A stretch of DNA of 64,000 bases from Deinococcus roseus (GCF_014646895.1 NZ_BMOD01000011.1:74507-138506); one strand, 5' to 3'; shown: positions 8,025 through 16,769, numbered from the stretch's first letter. Numbers and translations are program-made. The notes: generated by a model from the sequence alone, not told the origin.

Positions 8025-8494
8025 TTGACATCCTCCTGGGCAAGCTGGGAGAGGGTTTCGATCTGGTTCACAAAAGTGTCCGGGTTTTCAAGCTGGGAGA
8101 GCAAAGGAGAGGCTGCATCTTCGGTCATCTGCAAGGCCCTCAGCTGCGCTTCGAGGCCCTGGCGGGTCACCGTGAATTGCATGCGTCGGGCGTCTTTTTC
8201 ATCCACCTGCCGCTCGATCAGGCCTTTTTTCAGCAGTTTGTCCAGGGTGCGACTGACCTCGTATCTGGGGAGCAGGATGTGCTGGGCCACCTCGCTGGGA
8301 TAACTGGTGCCCGCAGCCAGGTAAGACAGCACGATCAGTTCCCGCAGATCCATGTTTTCTTCGGTCTGGATGGCAGATTCCACTTTTGCCACCAGGGCCT
8401 GTCCCACCAGCCAGTACGCGCACAGAAAGCGAAAACTGGCGGTGCTGCGCTGGGTGAAATCGGGGACTTCCGGGGCCACATCATTTGATTGCAT
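8021..8494 (-). CDS. MarR-family transcriptional regulator
   Basis: 157 residues from MQSNDVAPE. A winged-helix core is visible: LRELIVLSYLAAGTSYPSEV, then QHILLPRYEVSRTLDKLLKKGLIERQVDEKDARRM (the DxRxx wing). The start at 8494 is chosen because TACAGT lies six bases upstream, fitting a leaderless start; an ATG at 8527 is less likely. A GTTGCAAC palindrome overlaps the start region and may be its operator. It probably represses its own operon with the P450. The IS630 copy lies just upstream. Confidence 0.85.
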   Translation of the reverse strand: MQSNDVAPEVPDFTQRSTASFRFLCAYWLVGQALVAKVESAIQTEENMDLRELIVLSYLAAGTSYPSEVAQHILLPRYEVSRTLDKLLKKGLIERQVDEKDARRMQFTVTRQGLEAQLRALQMTEDAASPLLSQLENPDTFVNQIETLSQLAQEDVK

Positions 8495-8542
8495 GTTGCA
8501 ACTGTAGCATGTTGTGAGGATGTGCATGGTGAAACTGGCTTA

Positions 8543-9704
8543 GTGCAGGATCACAAGTGAGGTTGTGAAGATCCCTGTCATCTGTCACAGTGAACTATGG
8601 GCAGCAAAGTCAAGGTCCGGCTCCTCAGCGAGGAAGAAGTCCAGTACATTCAACATCAGCTCAAATCTAAAGATGCGTTCACCGTCCGGCGTAGCCAGAT
8701 TCTCCTGGCCAGCCATGAGGGCCAGGTGGTCTCCCAGATCGCCCGATCCCTCAGGATTGCCACCCAGACCGTGCGCAATACCTTCCGTGCCTTTGAAGCT
8801 GATGGTTTAGCGAGCCTGCACGAAAAATCTCATCGGCCCCATAGCATGCTGCCTCACATCGACGAATCCGCCTTACAACGCCTCCATGCTCTACTGCAAC
8901 AAAAACCCCGAGATTTTGGAATGCAAAACGAACACTGGACGCTGGAAAAGCTAGCTCAGGTCAGCTTCGAGCAAGGCATCACCAGTGAGAAGATGAGCTA
9001 CGAAAGCATGCGTCGGGCTTTAAAACGGTTGGACGTGAACTGGAAACGGGCCACCTCCTGGATCACGTCACAAGATCCCAACTACACGGTCAAAAAAACC
9101 AACGGGCACGACTGATCCATCTGGCCCTCCAGCACTCCGATTGGGTGCTCGGTTTTATGGATGAGGTGTGGTGGAGTCGCTTTGCTCAGCCGAAAAGAGC
9201 CCTGTGGACGGGTCAGAACCGCTCCAAAGTGGAGGCCCCTCAGTGGCAAGCCGGAGATGAAGATCCCAAAGCGCTGGCATGCTACGGCTTGCTGAGGGCC
9301 GACACCGAAGAAATGATGCTGCGTTTTGTGCAGGGTCGACCCATCAGCGCTGTGACCTGTGACTTTCTACAGTGGCTCACTCAGGAACTGGGTAAGCAGG
9401 GCAAAAAGGCGTTGCTGCTGGTCTGGGACAACGCCAGTTGGCACATCAGCAAGCAGGTCACCTCCTGGATCAAGCAGCACAACCGAAAGGCCAAAGCAAC
9501 AGGTGGGGTGCGGATCTTGAGTTGTTTATTGCCGAAGAGAAGCCCGTGGCTGAATCCCATTGAACCGAAATGGCTGCATGGGAAACGGGCGGTGATGCCC
9601 GCTCAGGGCTTGCTTTCGGCGGAGGAGCTGGAGTCTCGGGTCTGCGCTTACTATGGTTGCCCGAAATTAAAGCCCCTTGCACAACCTCTTTCGTGATCCT
9701 GCAT
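8543..9704 (+). mobile_element. Complete IS630-family insertion sequence (1162 bp)
   Basis: Terminal inverted repeats: the left end starts GTGCAGGATCAC and the right end, read inward, starts ATGCAGGATCAC; similarity continues for about 30 bases (shared GAGGTTGTG). TA dinucleotides flank both ends (8541-8542 and 9705-9706), the target duplication typical of the IS630/Tc1 group. It contains one transposase gene in two frames. It sits in the gap between the MarR-P450 operon and the kinase-Thg1 operon without breaking a recognisable gene. Confidence 0.93.
8597..9696 (+). CDS. IS630-family transposase, two frames joined by a -1 frameshift
   Basis: The first frame (8597-9115) encodes the N-terminal helix-turn-helix part (SQIARSLRIATQTVRNTFRAF). 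A run of seven A at 9092-9098 lies 17 bases before its stop. Shifting -1 there continues as RARLIHLALQHSDWVLGFMDEVWWSR and on to 9696. The catalytic triad is intact in the second frame: Asp in GFMDEVWW, Asp in LLVWDNASWH and Glu in SPWLNPIEPKW. Intact ends and catalytic residues suggest programmed frameshifting rather than decay. Confidence 0.9.
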
Positions 9705-9755
9705 TAGGTCAAACGGAAGATGCCCTTTTGTTCCAGAAGCCCTAGAGTGCTCTGC

Positions 9756-10199
9756 ATGGACATTGTGTTGCTGATGGGACTTCAGGCTTCGGGAAAAACC
9801 TCTTTCTACAGACAGGTTTTCAAGGAAACCCATGTGCACATCAGCAAAGACCTCTGGAAGAACAACAAACCCTACAAACAGCAGAAACTGCTGCTGGAAA
9901 GCCTGAATGCAGGCCGCAGCGTGGTGATCGACAACACCAGTCCCACCCGTGAAGAGCGTGCAGCCCTGATTCAGACGGCAAAAACCCGTGAAGCAAAAGT
10001 GATCGGGTATTATTTCCAGTCCAGGCTGCAAGATTGCCTGGAGCGCAACCAGAACCGGGACCGACAGGTGCCTGCACTGGGCCTGTATGCCACCTTCAAG
10101 AAGCTGCAGTTGCCGTCTCTGGAAGAAGGCTTTGAGGCACTGTTTTACGTGGAACTTGCCGAAGGCACTTTTGTGGTGTCTCCCTGGGAGGAACCATGA
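9756..10199 (+). CDS. PNKP-type polynucleotide 5'-kinase domain protein
   Basis: 147 residues. The P-loop GLQASGKTS (residues 9-17) is followed by HISKDLWKNN, then VVIDNTSPTREERAALI and a C-terminal LPSLEEGFEALFYVEL. The IDNT...R stretch and the P-L-EGF ending closely resemble the kinase half of eukaryotic PNKP. These enzymes phosphorylate 5'-OH ends of nucleic acid. No phosphatase domain is present. The ATG at 9756 follows TAGAGT by seven bases (leaderless); an ATG at 9720 is less likely. The stop overlaps the start of the Thg1-like gene (ATGA), implying joint function in RNA end repair. Substrate (RNA or DNA) is an inference. Confidence 0.82.
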   Translation: MDIVLLMGLQASGKTSFYRQVFKETHVHISKDLWKNNKPYKQQKLLLESLNAGRSVVIDNTSPTREERAALIQTAKTREAKVIGYYFQSRLQDCLERNQNRDRQVPALGLYATFKKLQLPSLEEGFEALFYVELAEGTFVVSPWEEP

Positions 10200-10951
10200 A
10201 AAAACCCAACAAACAGGATCTGGATGTTCGGATGCGCCAGAGGGAGGTCTACCACAACCTGACCCTGGTTCCGGGCATGTGGGCGGTGGTGCGTCTGGAT
10301 GGGCGCTCCTTCTCCAGGTTCACCCAGCAGTTTTACCAGAAGCCCTTCGACAACAGGTTTAAGGACGCCATGGTCCAAACAGCCACAGCCCTGATGAAAG
10401 ACCTGCATGGCCTTTATGGCTGGACCTCCAGCGACGAAATTTCCATTTTGCTGCCTCCAGGCTGGGCTGGCTTTGGGCGCTCGCTGGAAAAAACCCTTTC
10501 CTTGTCTGCCAGTCTTGCAGGCAGCACCTTCAGTTTGCAGGTGGGTCAGGCGGTGCAGTTTGACAGCCGCATCTGGCTGGGTGCCACGCTTGCAGATGTG
10601 CTGGATTACTTTCAGTGGCGGCAGGAGGACAGTGCCCGCTGTGCTTTGCAGGGCTGGGCCTACTGGACCCTCAGACAGCAGGGAAAAACCGCCCAGGAGG
10701 TCACCCAGCTGCTGGAGGGCACGGACGCCGCTTTCAAGAACGAATTGCTGTTCCAGCAGGGCATCAACTTCAACGAAACCCCCCTCTGGCAACGCAGAGG
10801 AATCGGGATTTACACCGCTCAGGTCAGCAAGACGGGCTTCAATCCCATTTTGCAGCAGGAGGTCATGGTGCAGAGAAATGTGCTGGTCCAGAAAGACGAT
10901 TTGCCCATGAAAGAAGCGTATCGGGATTTTCTGGGTGACCTCCTGCAATGA
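10196..10951 (+). CDS. Thg1-like 3'-5' nucleotidyltransferase
   Basis: 251 residues. The family adds nucleotides in the reverse (3'-5') direction to tRNA 5' ends: G-1 addition to tRNA-His in eukaryotes, 5'-end repair by bacterial and archaeal members. Visible are VVRLDGRSFSRFT (metal Asp about residue 35), WTSSDEISIL (Asp80/Glu81), the DSRIWLGATLADVLDYFQWRQEDS block, and KNELLFQQGINFNETPLWQRRG near the C terminus, all colinear with Thg1. It is translationally coupled to the kinase gene. Normal bacteria encode G-1 of tRNA-His in the gene, so repair is the likelier role. Confidence 0.88.
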   Translation: MKKPNKQDLDVRMRQREVYHNLTLVPGMWAVVRLDGRSFSRFTQQFYQKPFDNRFKDAMVQTATALMKDLHGLYGWTSSDEISILLPPGWAGFGRSLEKTLSLSASLAGSTFSLQVGQAVQFDSRIWLGATLADVLDYFQWRQEDSARCALQGWAYWTLRQQGKTAQEVTQLLEGTDAAFKNELLFQQGINFNETPLWQRRGIGIYTAQVSKTGFNPILQQEVMVQRNVLVQKDDLPMKEAYRDFLGDLLQ

Positions 10952-10966
10952 TCCTCACTTCTGCCC

Positions 10967-11965
10967 TCACATTCCCCAGTGGTCTGCAAAGTGGCTGTTG
11001 GGAAAAATGCTGCGGGCAATTTGCAGCATCTCCTGCCAGGTCTCCCTGCGGTACCGCTGGGACACGTGAAACAGAAACAGGTTTCCCACTCCTGCATCGC
11101 GGGCCACTGCAGCCACCAGATCCGGGGTGGTGTGGTGGTTTTTGACAGCCAGTTCCAGGTCCTGAGGATGAAACTGGCTCTCACAGACCAGGGTTTCCAC
11201 CCCCTGCAGAAAGGGCAGAAGGTGTTTTCTGGCCGCATCATCAATCAAAAGGTCCGTGATGTAGGCCAGAGACCCCTGCTGTTTCTGAATGAGGAGGGCC
11301 TTTCGCAGATCCTGGGTGGAGTGTGCCTGTCCAGCCACCTCCAAAGTCTCCTGCTGGTACTGGGGGTCTTTCAGGTGCTGCATCCAGGGGCCAGGTTTGA
11401 GGCCCAGTGCGGCAAGTTTTGTCATGTCGATGTTGGTTCTGGGTTTCTCCTGCACCCGGTATCCCAGTGAAACCCCATGGTGCGACAGGGGCAGGGCCTG
11501 CACACTGAATGCCTCGTGTTCCAGAATCACGCTGGAGTGTGGCCGGACAGGCTGAGGGTAAGCCACTGAAAAAGCTTCATGGGCCAGAAAATGGGTGGTC
11601 TGGATGTGGTCTGCATGCACTTCATGCACCTGCCAGAGGGCGTCCAGGTCTGCTGCATGGTTCCACCAGAAGCCCTGAAAGCGGTGCTGCAGGATCTTTG
11701 CAGCCCCAGGCGGTCCCCAGATGTGGTTTTCTTTGCTGGTCCGGTTGAAATTCGCCCGGAAATACGCATCAAATCCCGAAACATGGTCCATGTGAAAATG
11801 TGAAAAGAACAGGTGGTCGATGGCCTGCACCTCGGAGTAAGGGAGGGAAGTCAAAACCCCCTCGCCACAATCGAAAAGCAGGCGGTGAATGCTCTGGCTG
11901 GTGTTGATGGTCGCCAGCACCGCATTGTCCTGGGAGGGTTCCCCCAGAATCGAAAAATGAATCAT
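10967..11965 (-). CDS. RNase Z-like metallo-beta-lactamase nuclease
   Basis: 332 residues. The metal motif FFSHFHMDHVSGF (HxHxDH), GPPGAAKIL, SHHGVSLGYR, the substrate-pocket segment LGLKPGPWMQHLK, YITDLL, and FHVSQRYRRE with the final His all match tRNase Z (ElaC). The usual acidic motif is CESQF. Such enzymes cut the 3' trailer of pre-tRNA. The ATG at 11965 has TGGAGG upstream; a longer frame to 12007 lacks one. It ends 15 bases from the Thg1-like gene in convergent orientation. It may be a dedicated paralogue for repair rather than the housekeeping enzyme. Confidence 0.85.
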   Translation of the reverse strand: MIHFSILGEPSQDNAVLATINTSQSIHRLLFDCGEGVLTSLPYSEVQAIDHLFFSHFHMDHVSGFDAYFRANFNRTSKENHIWGPPGAAKILQHRFQGFWWNHAADLDALWQVHEVHADHIQTTHFLAHEAFSVAYPQPVRPHSSVILEHEAFSVQALPLSHHGVSLGYRVQEKPRTNIDMTKLAALGLKPGPWMQHLKDPQYQQETLEVAGQAHSTQDLRKALLIQKQQGSLAYITDLLIDDAARKHLLPFLQGVETLVCESQFHPQDLELAVKNHHTTPDLVAAVARDAGVGNLFLFHVSQRYRRETWQEMLQIARSIFPNSHFADHWGM

Positions 11966-12099
11966 AAAAACCTCCAGAAACACCACAAAAACACCTGCGG
12001 TGTTCAAATCTGTGTTCTCAGTTTAGGGGCAGCCCCCTGCAGATGCACCTGCAGGCTGGCCTAAGCCCAAAACAGCATCACAAAAGATAAACTTCATTT

Positions 12100-12120
12100 A
12101 ATTGCCCTCAATTGAATTGC
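12100..12120. promoter_or_regulatory. OhrR-type operator upstream of ohrR
   Basis: AATTGC-CCT-CAATTGAATTGC. It differs at only two of 21 positions from a site upstream of osmC (13244-13264). It lies just before TACAAT (12123-12128), the -10 box of the regulator gene, so binding would block transcription. Confidence 0.75.
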
Positions 12121-12133
12121 GCTACAATAAGGC

Positions 12134-12601
12134 ATGACCGACCTGCTGCCCACTGCTCCTGAACCCGAGGTGGGTCTGGAAGATTTGCTGTGCTTCGATG
12201 TGTACGCCACTTCCAGATTGATCATCCGGGCCTACCAGCCTTTGCTGGAACACCTGAACCTGACCTACCCGCAGTATCTGGTGATGGTGCTGTTGTGGGA
12301 AGGCCAGCCCCACACCGTCAAAACTCTGGGCCTGAGGCTGGAACTGGATTCTGGAACGCTTTCTCCGCTGCTCAAACGCCTGGAACAGATGGGGCTGATC
12401 ACCCGCACCCGCCTGAAACACGATGAACGCGAAGTGGGCATTGCCCTGACCGAACTGGGCCTGCACAAGAAAACCGAGGCCCAGCACATCCCCGAACAGA
12501 TGGCCTGCATGATGTGCCTGACCCCTGCCCAGATGGTGGCCTTGCAGCAGCAACTCCGCGATTTGCGCGCAGCCCTCAAAGCCAATGGCCTGAAAGACTG
12601 A
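12134..12601 (+). CDS. ohrR: OhrR-type MarR-family peroxide sensor
   Basis: 155 residues. The N-terminal helix contains LCFDVYATSR with the reactive Cys (residue 20) that organic hydroperoxides oxidise in OhrR. The winged helix reads LGLRLELDSGTLSPLLKRLEQMGLI with wing RTRLKHDEREVGIALT. A second Cys pair (ACMMC) lies near the C terminus. The start follows TACAAT by five bases. It is paired with an osmC gene on the opposite strand, and both carry the same operator sequence, which supports the assignment. Confidence 0.9.
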   Translation: MTDLLPTAPEPEVGLEDLLCFDVYATSRLIIRAYQPLLEHLNLTYPQYLVMVLLWEGQPHTVKTLGLRLELDSGTLSPLLKRLEQMGLITRTRLKHDEREVGIALTELGLHKKTEAQHIPEQMACMMCLTPAQMVALQQQLRDLRAALKANGLKD

Positions 12602-12654
12602 CCTTTAGGGCATTGAACAGAAGATCCAGAGGTTCACTCTCTGAAGAGGTTTTT

Positions 12655-12704
12655 AAAATGGGAGGATTACAGAAAATCCTCTCATTTCACAGATCAACGC
12701 AGCA
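12655..12704. repeat. Dispersed hairpin repeat, partial copy 3
   Basis: AAATGGGAGGATT pairs with AATCCTCTCATTT around a six-base loop, with a G-T pair where the 25985 copy has G-C. It is followed by GATCAACGCAGCA (12692-12704), the same 13-mer found next to copy 1 at 4977-4989. Confidence 0.75.
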
Positions 12705-12715
12705 GACCAACAAAA

Positions 12716-12747
12716 AACCTCCAGATCTCTCTGGAGGTTCTGTTTTT
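12716..12747. terminator. Terminator between ohrR and osmC
   Basis: AACCTCCAGA / TCTGGAGGTT hairpin with a TCTC loop, followed by CTGTTTTT and preceded by an A run. It serves the convergent ohrR (+) and osmC (-) genes. Confidence 0.85.
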
Positions 12748-12763
12748 ACAGGGATTGCAGGAA

Positions 12764-13183
12764 TTACAGGACTTTGATGTCCAGGGTCATTTCGGGGACA
12801 GCAGCCAGCAGTTTGGAGATGGGGCACTTCTCCTTGGCTTCCTGTGCGGTGGCGCGCAGGTCTTCTTCGCTGATGCCGCTGACCTGGGCTTCCAGGAACA
12901 GTTCAATTTTGGTGACGGTGGGACCTGCACCCAGGTGCACTTTGGCGGTGGTGTGCAATCTCTCAGGGTCCAGGCCTTTTTCGCTGAGCAGGGCACTGAG
13001 GAACATGGTGTAACAGCCAGAGTGGGCAGCGGCAATCAGTTCTTCGGGGTTGGTGCCCTTGCCATTTTCAAAGCGACCAGCGAAGGTGTATCCGCCTTCG
13101 TACACGCCGCTTTCCAGTTTGAGGTGGCCTTTTCCTGCTTTGAGGGTTCCGTTCCAGGTGGCTTCTGCGCTTTTCACGGTCAT
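12764..13183 (-). CDS. osmC: OsmC-family peroxiredoxin
   Basis: 139 residues from MTVKSAEATWNG. OsmC/Ohr proteins reduce organic hydroperoxides with two cysteines, visible here in AAHSGCYTMFLSA and KEKCPISKLL. The sequence KGTNPEELIAAAHSGC follows the OsmC rather than the Ohr subgroup. The start has AAAGGAG upstream; an in-frame extension to 13270 covers only operator DNA. It is convergent with ohrR and carries an identical-type operator, so it is presumably derepressed by peroxide. Confidence 0.92.
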   Translation of the reverse strand: MTVKSAEATWNGTLKAGKGHLKLESGVYEGGYTFAGRFENGKGTNPEELIAAAHSGCYTMFLSALLSEKGLDPERLHTTAKVHLGAGPTVTKIELFLEAQVSGISEEDLRATAQEAKEKCPISKLLAAVPEMTLDIKVL

Positions 13184-13243
13184 GGTGTGCTCCTTTTGCA
13201 GTTTCAATGCGTTGGGGTGTCCTGCTCTTGTTGCTTCTATATT

Positions 13244-13273
13244 AATTGCACACAATTGAATTGCTGTCAATAG
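13244..13273 (-). promoter_or_regulatory. osmC: OhrR operator and promoter region of osmC
   Basis: AATTGC-ACA-CAATTGAATTGC at 13244-13264, nearly identical to the ohrR operator at 12100-12120. On the minus strand a TTGACA (-35 like) lies immediately upstream and TAATAT inside or after the operator, although their spacing (about 20) is longer than usual. Confidence 0.65.
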
Positions 13274-13413
13274 GTCTCACTCTGGGACTGGCCCACCTTC
13301 CAGCATCCCCCCTTTCCCAGACCCACAAAAGGGGCCTGCCAACACTTCAAGGCAAAAAGAGTTCCTGTGACCTGAAAAAGCCTCCTCAGAAAACTTTTTG
13401 CTACTGTTAGACC

Positions 13414-14256
13414 ATGCAACGCTGGATCACGTACCAGAAAGAGCGTTTTCCGCTGCTGGCCCACTTCCCACTGGTCCTGTTGACCAGCTGGTGTGTGCTG
13501 TCCTTTGCCAGTTCTGCTGCGGTGCGCCTGACCGGAATGCTGGCCGTGACCTGCCTGATTCTGGGGCTGTTCTTTCAGCTCAGGGTCTTCGATGAATACA
13601 AGGATTTTGAAGAGGACAAGGCCCACCGTCCTTACCGTCCGGTCCCCAGAGGACTGATCACCCTGCGGGAGTTGCGCAATGCAGCCCTCTTCATTGCAGG
13701 TTTTCAGTTCACGACCACCTATGTGTGGAACTACCCCTCTTTGACCCTGCTGCTGGTCTGCTGGATTTACATGATCCTGATGGGCAAGGAGTTCTTCAAC
13801 CCCGAATGGCTGAAAAAGCAGCCCCTGCTGTACATGCTTTCCCACCTGCCCATCGTGGGCCTGATCCAGCTTTATGCTGCAAGTTTTGTGTGGGATCTGA
13901 ATTTTCCACAGAAAGCCTGGGTGCTTTTTGTGGTCAGTCTTTCAGGAGGGGCACTGCTGGAATTCGGACGCAAAATCCGGCCTGCAGAAAAAGAAGAACC
14001 CGGTGTGCAAACCTACAGCGCCATCTGGGGCATCGAAAAAGCCCTGCTGACCTGGTTTCTGGCAGGCAGCGTGGGGGTGTTTGCGCTGGGCTACTTTCAT
14101 GGGGGCTGGCTGGTGCTCTCCATTTTTTACCTGTTGATGTTTCCTTTCGCGGTGGTGGCGGCTGTGCGCAAAACAGCTGCCCTCCTCAAACACGTTGAAC
14201 TGCTCAGTGCCCTGTGGATCGTGCTGATGTACCTGGCCCTGGCCCGGTTCCCCTGA
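13414..14256 (+). CDS. UbiA-family integral membrane prenyltransferase-like protein
   Basis: 280 residues with about eight membrane segments. The first Asp-rich loop reads FDEYKDFEEDKAHRPYRPVP, the UbiA signature in its DEYKD variant. The second loop, normally DxxxD, is EFGRKIRPAEKEEPGVQTYS. UbiA enzymes move a prenyl diphosphate onto an acceptor in the membrane. Donor and acceptor are unknown. First gene of a five-gene operon; the ATG follows TACTGT by six bases (leaderless). The altered second motif may mean an unusual donor or chemistry. Confidence 0.82.
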   Translation: MQRWITYQKERFPLLAHFPLVLLTSWCVLSFASSAAVRLTGMLAVTCLILGLFFQLRVFDEYKDFEEDKAHRPYRPVPRGLITLRELRNAALFIAGFQFTTTYVWNYPSLTLLLVCWIYMILMGKEFFNPEWLKKQPLLYMLSHLPIVGLIQLYAASFVWDLNFPQKAWVLFVVSLSGGALLEFGRKIRPAEKEEPGVQTYSAIWGIEKALLTWFLAGSVGVFALGYFHGGWLVLSIFYLLMFPFAVVAAVRKTAALLKHVELLSALWIVLMYLALARFP

Positions 14257-14270
14257 AACCGAGGTTTTCG

Positions 14271-16769
14271 ATGCAAACTTCACTGATCTTCACCCCCTCT
14301 GAAGCCCTGACCCAGCCCGTGGGAGGCAAAGCACAGGCGCTGGCCCGTCTGGGCGAAAAGTTTCCCATTCCCTCCTGGTTTGTGGTTTCTGCACAGGCTT
14401 TTGCCTTGCTCACAGCAGAGCAGCAGGCACAGGTGGCACATGGCAATACCGCAGGCTTGCCCCTCCCCGAAACCCTGCAAACCCAGCTTTCACAACACCT
14501 GTCCCGGCTGGGAGGTCAACTCTGGGCCGTGCGTTCCAGTGCCCTGGACGAGGACGGCTCCCAGACTTCTTTTGCAGGACAGTTTGATTCTTTTCTGAAC
14601 ATCCCCACAGAACAGGTGGCAGAACACCTCCTGAAGGTCTGGCATTCGGGTTTTGCTTCCAGAACCGCTGCTTACCGCAAAGAAAAAGGGCTGCACTCTG
14701 GGGTGCAGGTGCCTGCCGTATTGGTGCAGCGCATGGTGCAGGCAGACAGTGCAGGGGTGTGCTTCAGTGCCGATCCGGTGAATTCAGACCGCACCCGCTG
14801 TGTGGTGTCTGCGGTTCAGGGTCTGGGAGACCGTCTGGTTTCTGGCGAGGAGGACGGGGAAACCTACACCCTGCTGGAAAGTGGCGAGATTGAAAAACCT
14901 GCCTCTCCCCTTCTGACAGACCCCCAGGTGAAACAGATTTGTTCTCTGGCCAGACAGAGCGAAAAATTCTTTGGGGTGCCCCAGGACATCGAATGGGCCA
15001 TTGAAAAAGGCAAACTGTTCCTGCTGCAATCCCGGCCCATCACCACCCTGGAAAGCGTGACCTGGTGGGACAACAGCAACATCATCGAGAGTTACAGCGG
15101 GATCACCACGCCCCTGACCTTCTCTTTCGCTTCGCGGGCCTACCGCACGGTGTACCGCCATTTTGTGCGCCTGCTGGGGGTGTCTGACCGCACCATCCAG
15201 CAAAACGGTCATGTCTTCGATGTGATGATCGGGCTGGTGCAGGGCCGCATTTACTACAACCTCTCGAACTGGTACCGGGTGCTGGGGATGCTGCCTGGAT
15301 TCAGCATCAACCGCAAATTCATGGAGCAGATGATGGGGGTCAGCGACGGCATGCCCACAGAGCTGAAAGTGCAGTCTTCCAGCGGAGCCCTGCAGGACAC
15401 CCTTGACCTGCTAAGAACGGTGGGGGGTCTGATGTGGACTTTGCAGCAGCTTCCGGGAGCCAGAGCCCGTTTTTACACACGTCTGAAGAAACACCTGGGG
15501 GTGAGAAAACACCTGCCCGCCATGGGTTACAGCCAGCTTGCAGACCACTACCGCACCCTGGAAGCCGAACTGCTGAACCGCTGGGACGCTCCCCTCAGCA
15601 ATGACTTCTTTGCCATGATTTTTTATGGGGTGCTCAGGCAACTGTGCAGCAAATGGCTGTCAGACACCGGTTCTTTGCAAAACGATCTGGTCTCTGCAGA
15701 AGGCCAGATGATCTCTGCCGTTCCAGCAAAGAAGCTGGAAGAAATGGCAGGGCTGCTGCGGAACCAGCCAGACCTTTTAAACACCTTCCAGAACGGCTCA
15801 AGAACAGAAATTTTGCAGGCTTTGCAGGCCCACAGCGACTTGCAAAAACGCTTCCAGATCTACCTTCAGGATTTTGGAGAACGCTGCCTGGACGAACTGA
15901 AACTGGAAAGCCTCACCCTGCAGGACGAACCTGAAATGCTGGCCCGCATGGTGGCCAGGCTGTCCCTGATTCCTCCAGTCAGCCACGATGCCCAGTCCAG
16001 ACGGGAAAAAGCCGAGGAGATTGCACGGCAGAAACTCTCGGGCTGGAAGGAAAAAGTGTTCTTCTGGGTGCTGCAGCATGCCCGTGAATGCGTGCGCGAA
16101 CGGGAAAACATGCGTTTTGAACGCACCCGCGTCTTTGGCGAGGCCCGCAAGATTTTCAGGAGCATGGGGGCCAATCTGGTCAAAATGCAGCTGCTGGACG
16201 ACCCCGAAGATGTCTTTTACCTGACCGTGGATGAGCTGCTTGGTTACGCCGAGGGAACCGCCACCTCCCTGAATTTAAAAGGACTGGCCCAGATGCGCAA
16301 AGAGGAATTTCAGGGTTATCAGACCCTGCCCGGCCTTCCCAGACGCTTCCGGGCAGCAGGCAGTGTGTACAGGCAGAGCCTTCAAACCAGCACCTCCCTC
16401 ACCCTGTCCGAAACCGAAAGGCAGGGCATCCCTTGCTCTCCCGGGGTGGTGCGTGGAACTGTAAGGGTGGTCAAAGATCCCCGCACCGTGCAGCTCTCAG
16501 AACCCACCATTCTGGTGGCAGAGCGCACCGATCCCGGCTGGATCATCATTTTGCCCCTGGCCCGTGCGCTGCTGGTGGAACGGGGAAGCCTGCTGTCCCA
16601 CTCTGCCATTGTGTCCCGAGAACTGGGGATTCCGGGCATTGTGGCCATTCCCGAAGTCACCCACTGGCTGCAAGACGGCGATGAAGTCGAACTGGACGGT
16701 TCCACAGGCGTGGTGCGCCTGATCCGCGCAGCAAACCAGCCCTCCCCCCTGCTGGAGAAGCAACCATGA
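14271..16769 (+). CDS. PEP-synthase-like phosphotransferase (ATP-grasp plus swivelling His domain)
   Basis: 832 residues. The N-terminal PPDK/PEP-synthase ATP-binding domain is visible (WAVRSSALDEDGSQTSFAGQ about residues 88-107, SAGVCFSADPV, and IEWAIEKGKLFLLQSRPI near 260). A long middle domain of about 450 residues has no clear motif. The C-terminal phosphohistidine domain contains ERGSLLSHSAIVSRELGIPG with the catalytic His. The plan is that of rifampicin phosphotransferase and PEP synthase, where ATP phosphorylates the swivelling His, which then passes phosphate to a substrate. The substrate is probably set by the middle domain and is unknown. GAGG precedes ATG 14271; the stop overlaps the next start. 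Confidence 0.85.
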   Translation: MQTSLIFTPSEALTQPVGGKAQALARLGEKFPIPSWFVVSAQAFALLTAEQQAQVAHGNTAGLPLPETLQTQLSQHLSRLGGQLWAVRSSALDEDGSQTSFAGQFDSFLNIPTEQVAEHLLKVWHSGFASRTAAYRKEKGLHSGVQVPAVLVQRMVQADSAGVCFSADPVNSDRTRCVVSAVQGLGDRLVSGEEDGETYTLLESGEIEKPASPLLTDPQVKQICSLARQSEKFFGVPQDIEWAIEKGKLFLLQSRPITTLESVTWWDNSNIIESYSGITTPLTFSFASRAYRTVYRHFVRLLGVSDRTIQQNGHVFDVMIGLVQGRIYYNLSNWYRVLGMLPGFSINRKFMEQMMGVSDGMPTELKVQSSSGALQDTLDLLRTVGGLMWTLQQLPGARARFYTRLKKHLGVRKHLPAMGYSQLADHYRTLEAELLNRWDAPLSNDFFAMIFYGVLRQLCSKWLSDTGSLQNDLVSAEGQMISAVPAKKLEEMAGLLRNQPDLLNTFQNGSRTEILQALQAHSDLQKRFQIYLQDFGERCLDELKLESLTLQDEPEMLARMVARLSLIPPVSHDAQSRREKAEEIARQKLSGWKEKVFFWVLQHARECVRERENMRFERTRVFGEARKIFRSMGANLVKMQLLDDPEDVFYLTVDELLGYAEGTATSLNLKGLAQMRKEEFQGYQTLPGLPRRFRAAGSVYRQSLQTSTSLTLSETERQGIPCSPGVVRGTVRVVKDPRTVQLSEPTILVAERTDPGWIIILPLARALLVERGSLLSHSAIVSRELGIPGIVAIPEVTHWLQDGDEVELDGSTGVVRLIRAANQPSPLLEKQP

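Noticed and set aside
8597..9696. Transposase as a pseudogene broken by a frameshift.
   Set aside because: The shift falls at a run of seven A, and catalytic residues, ends and target duplication are intact, so programmed frameshifting is likelier.
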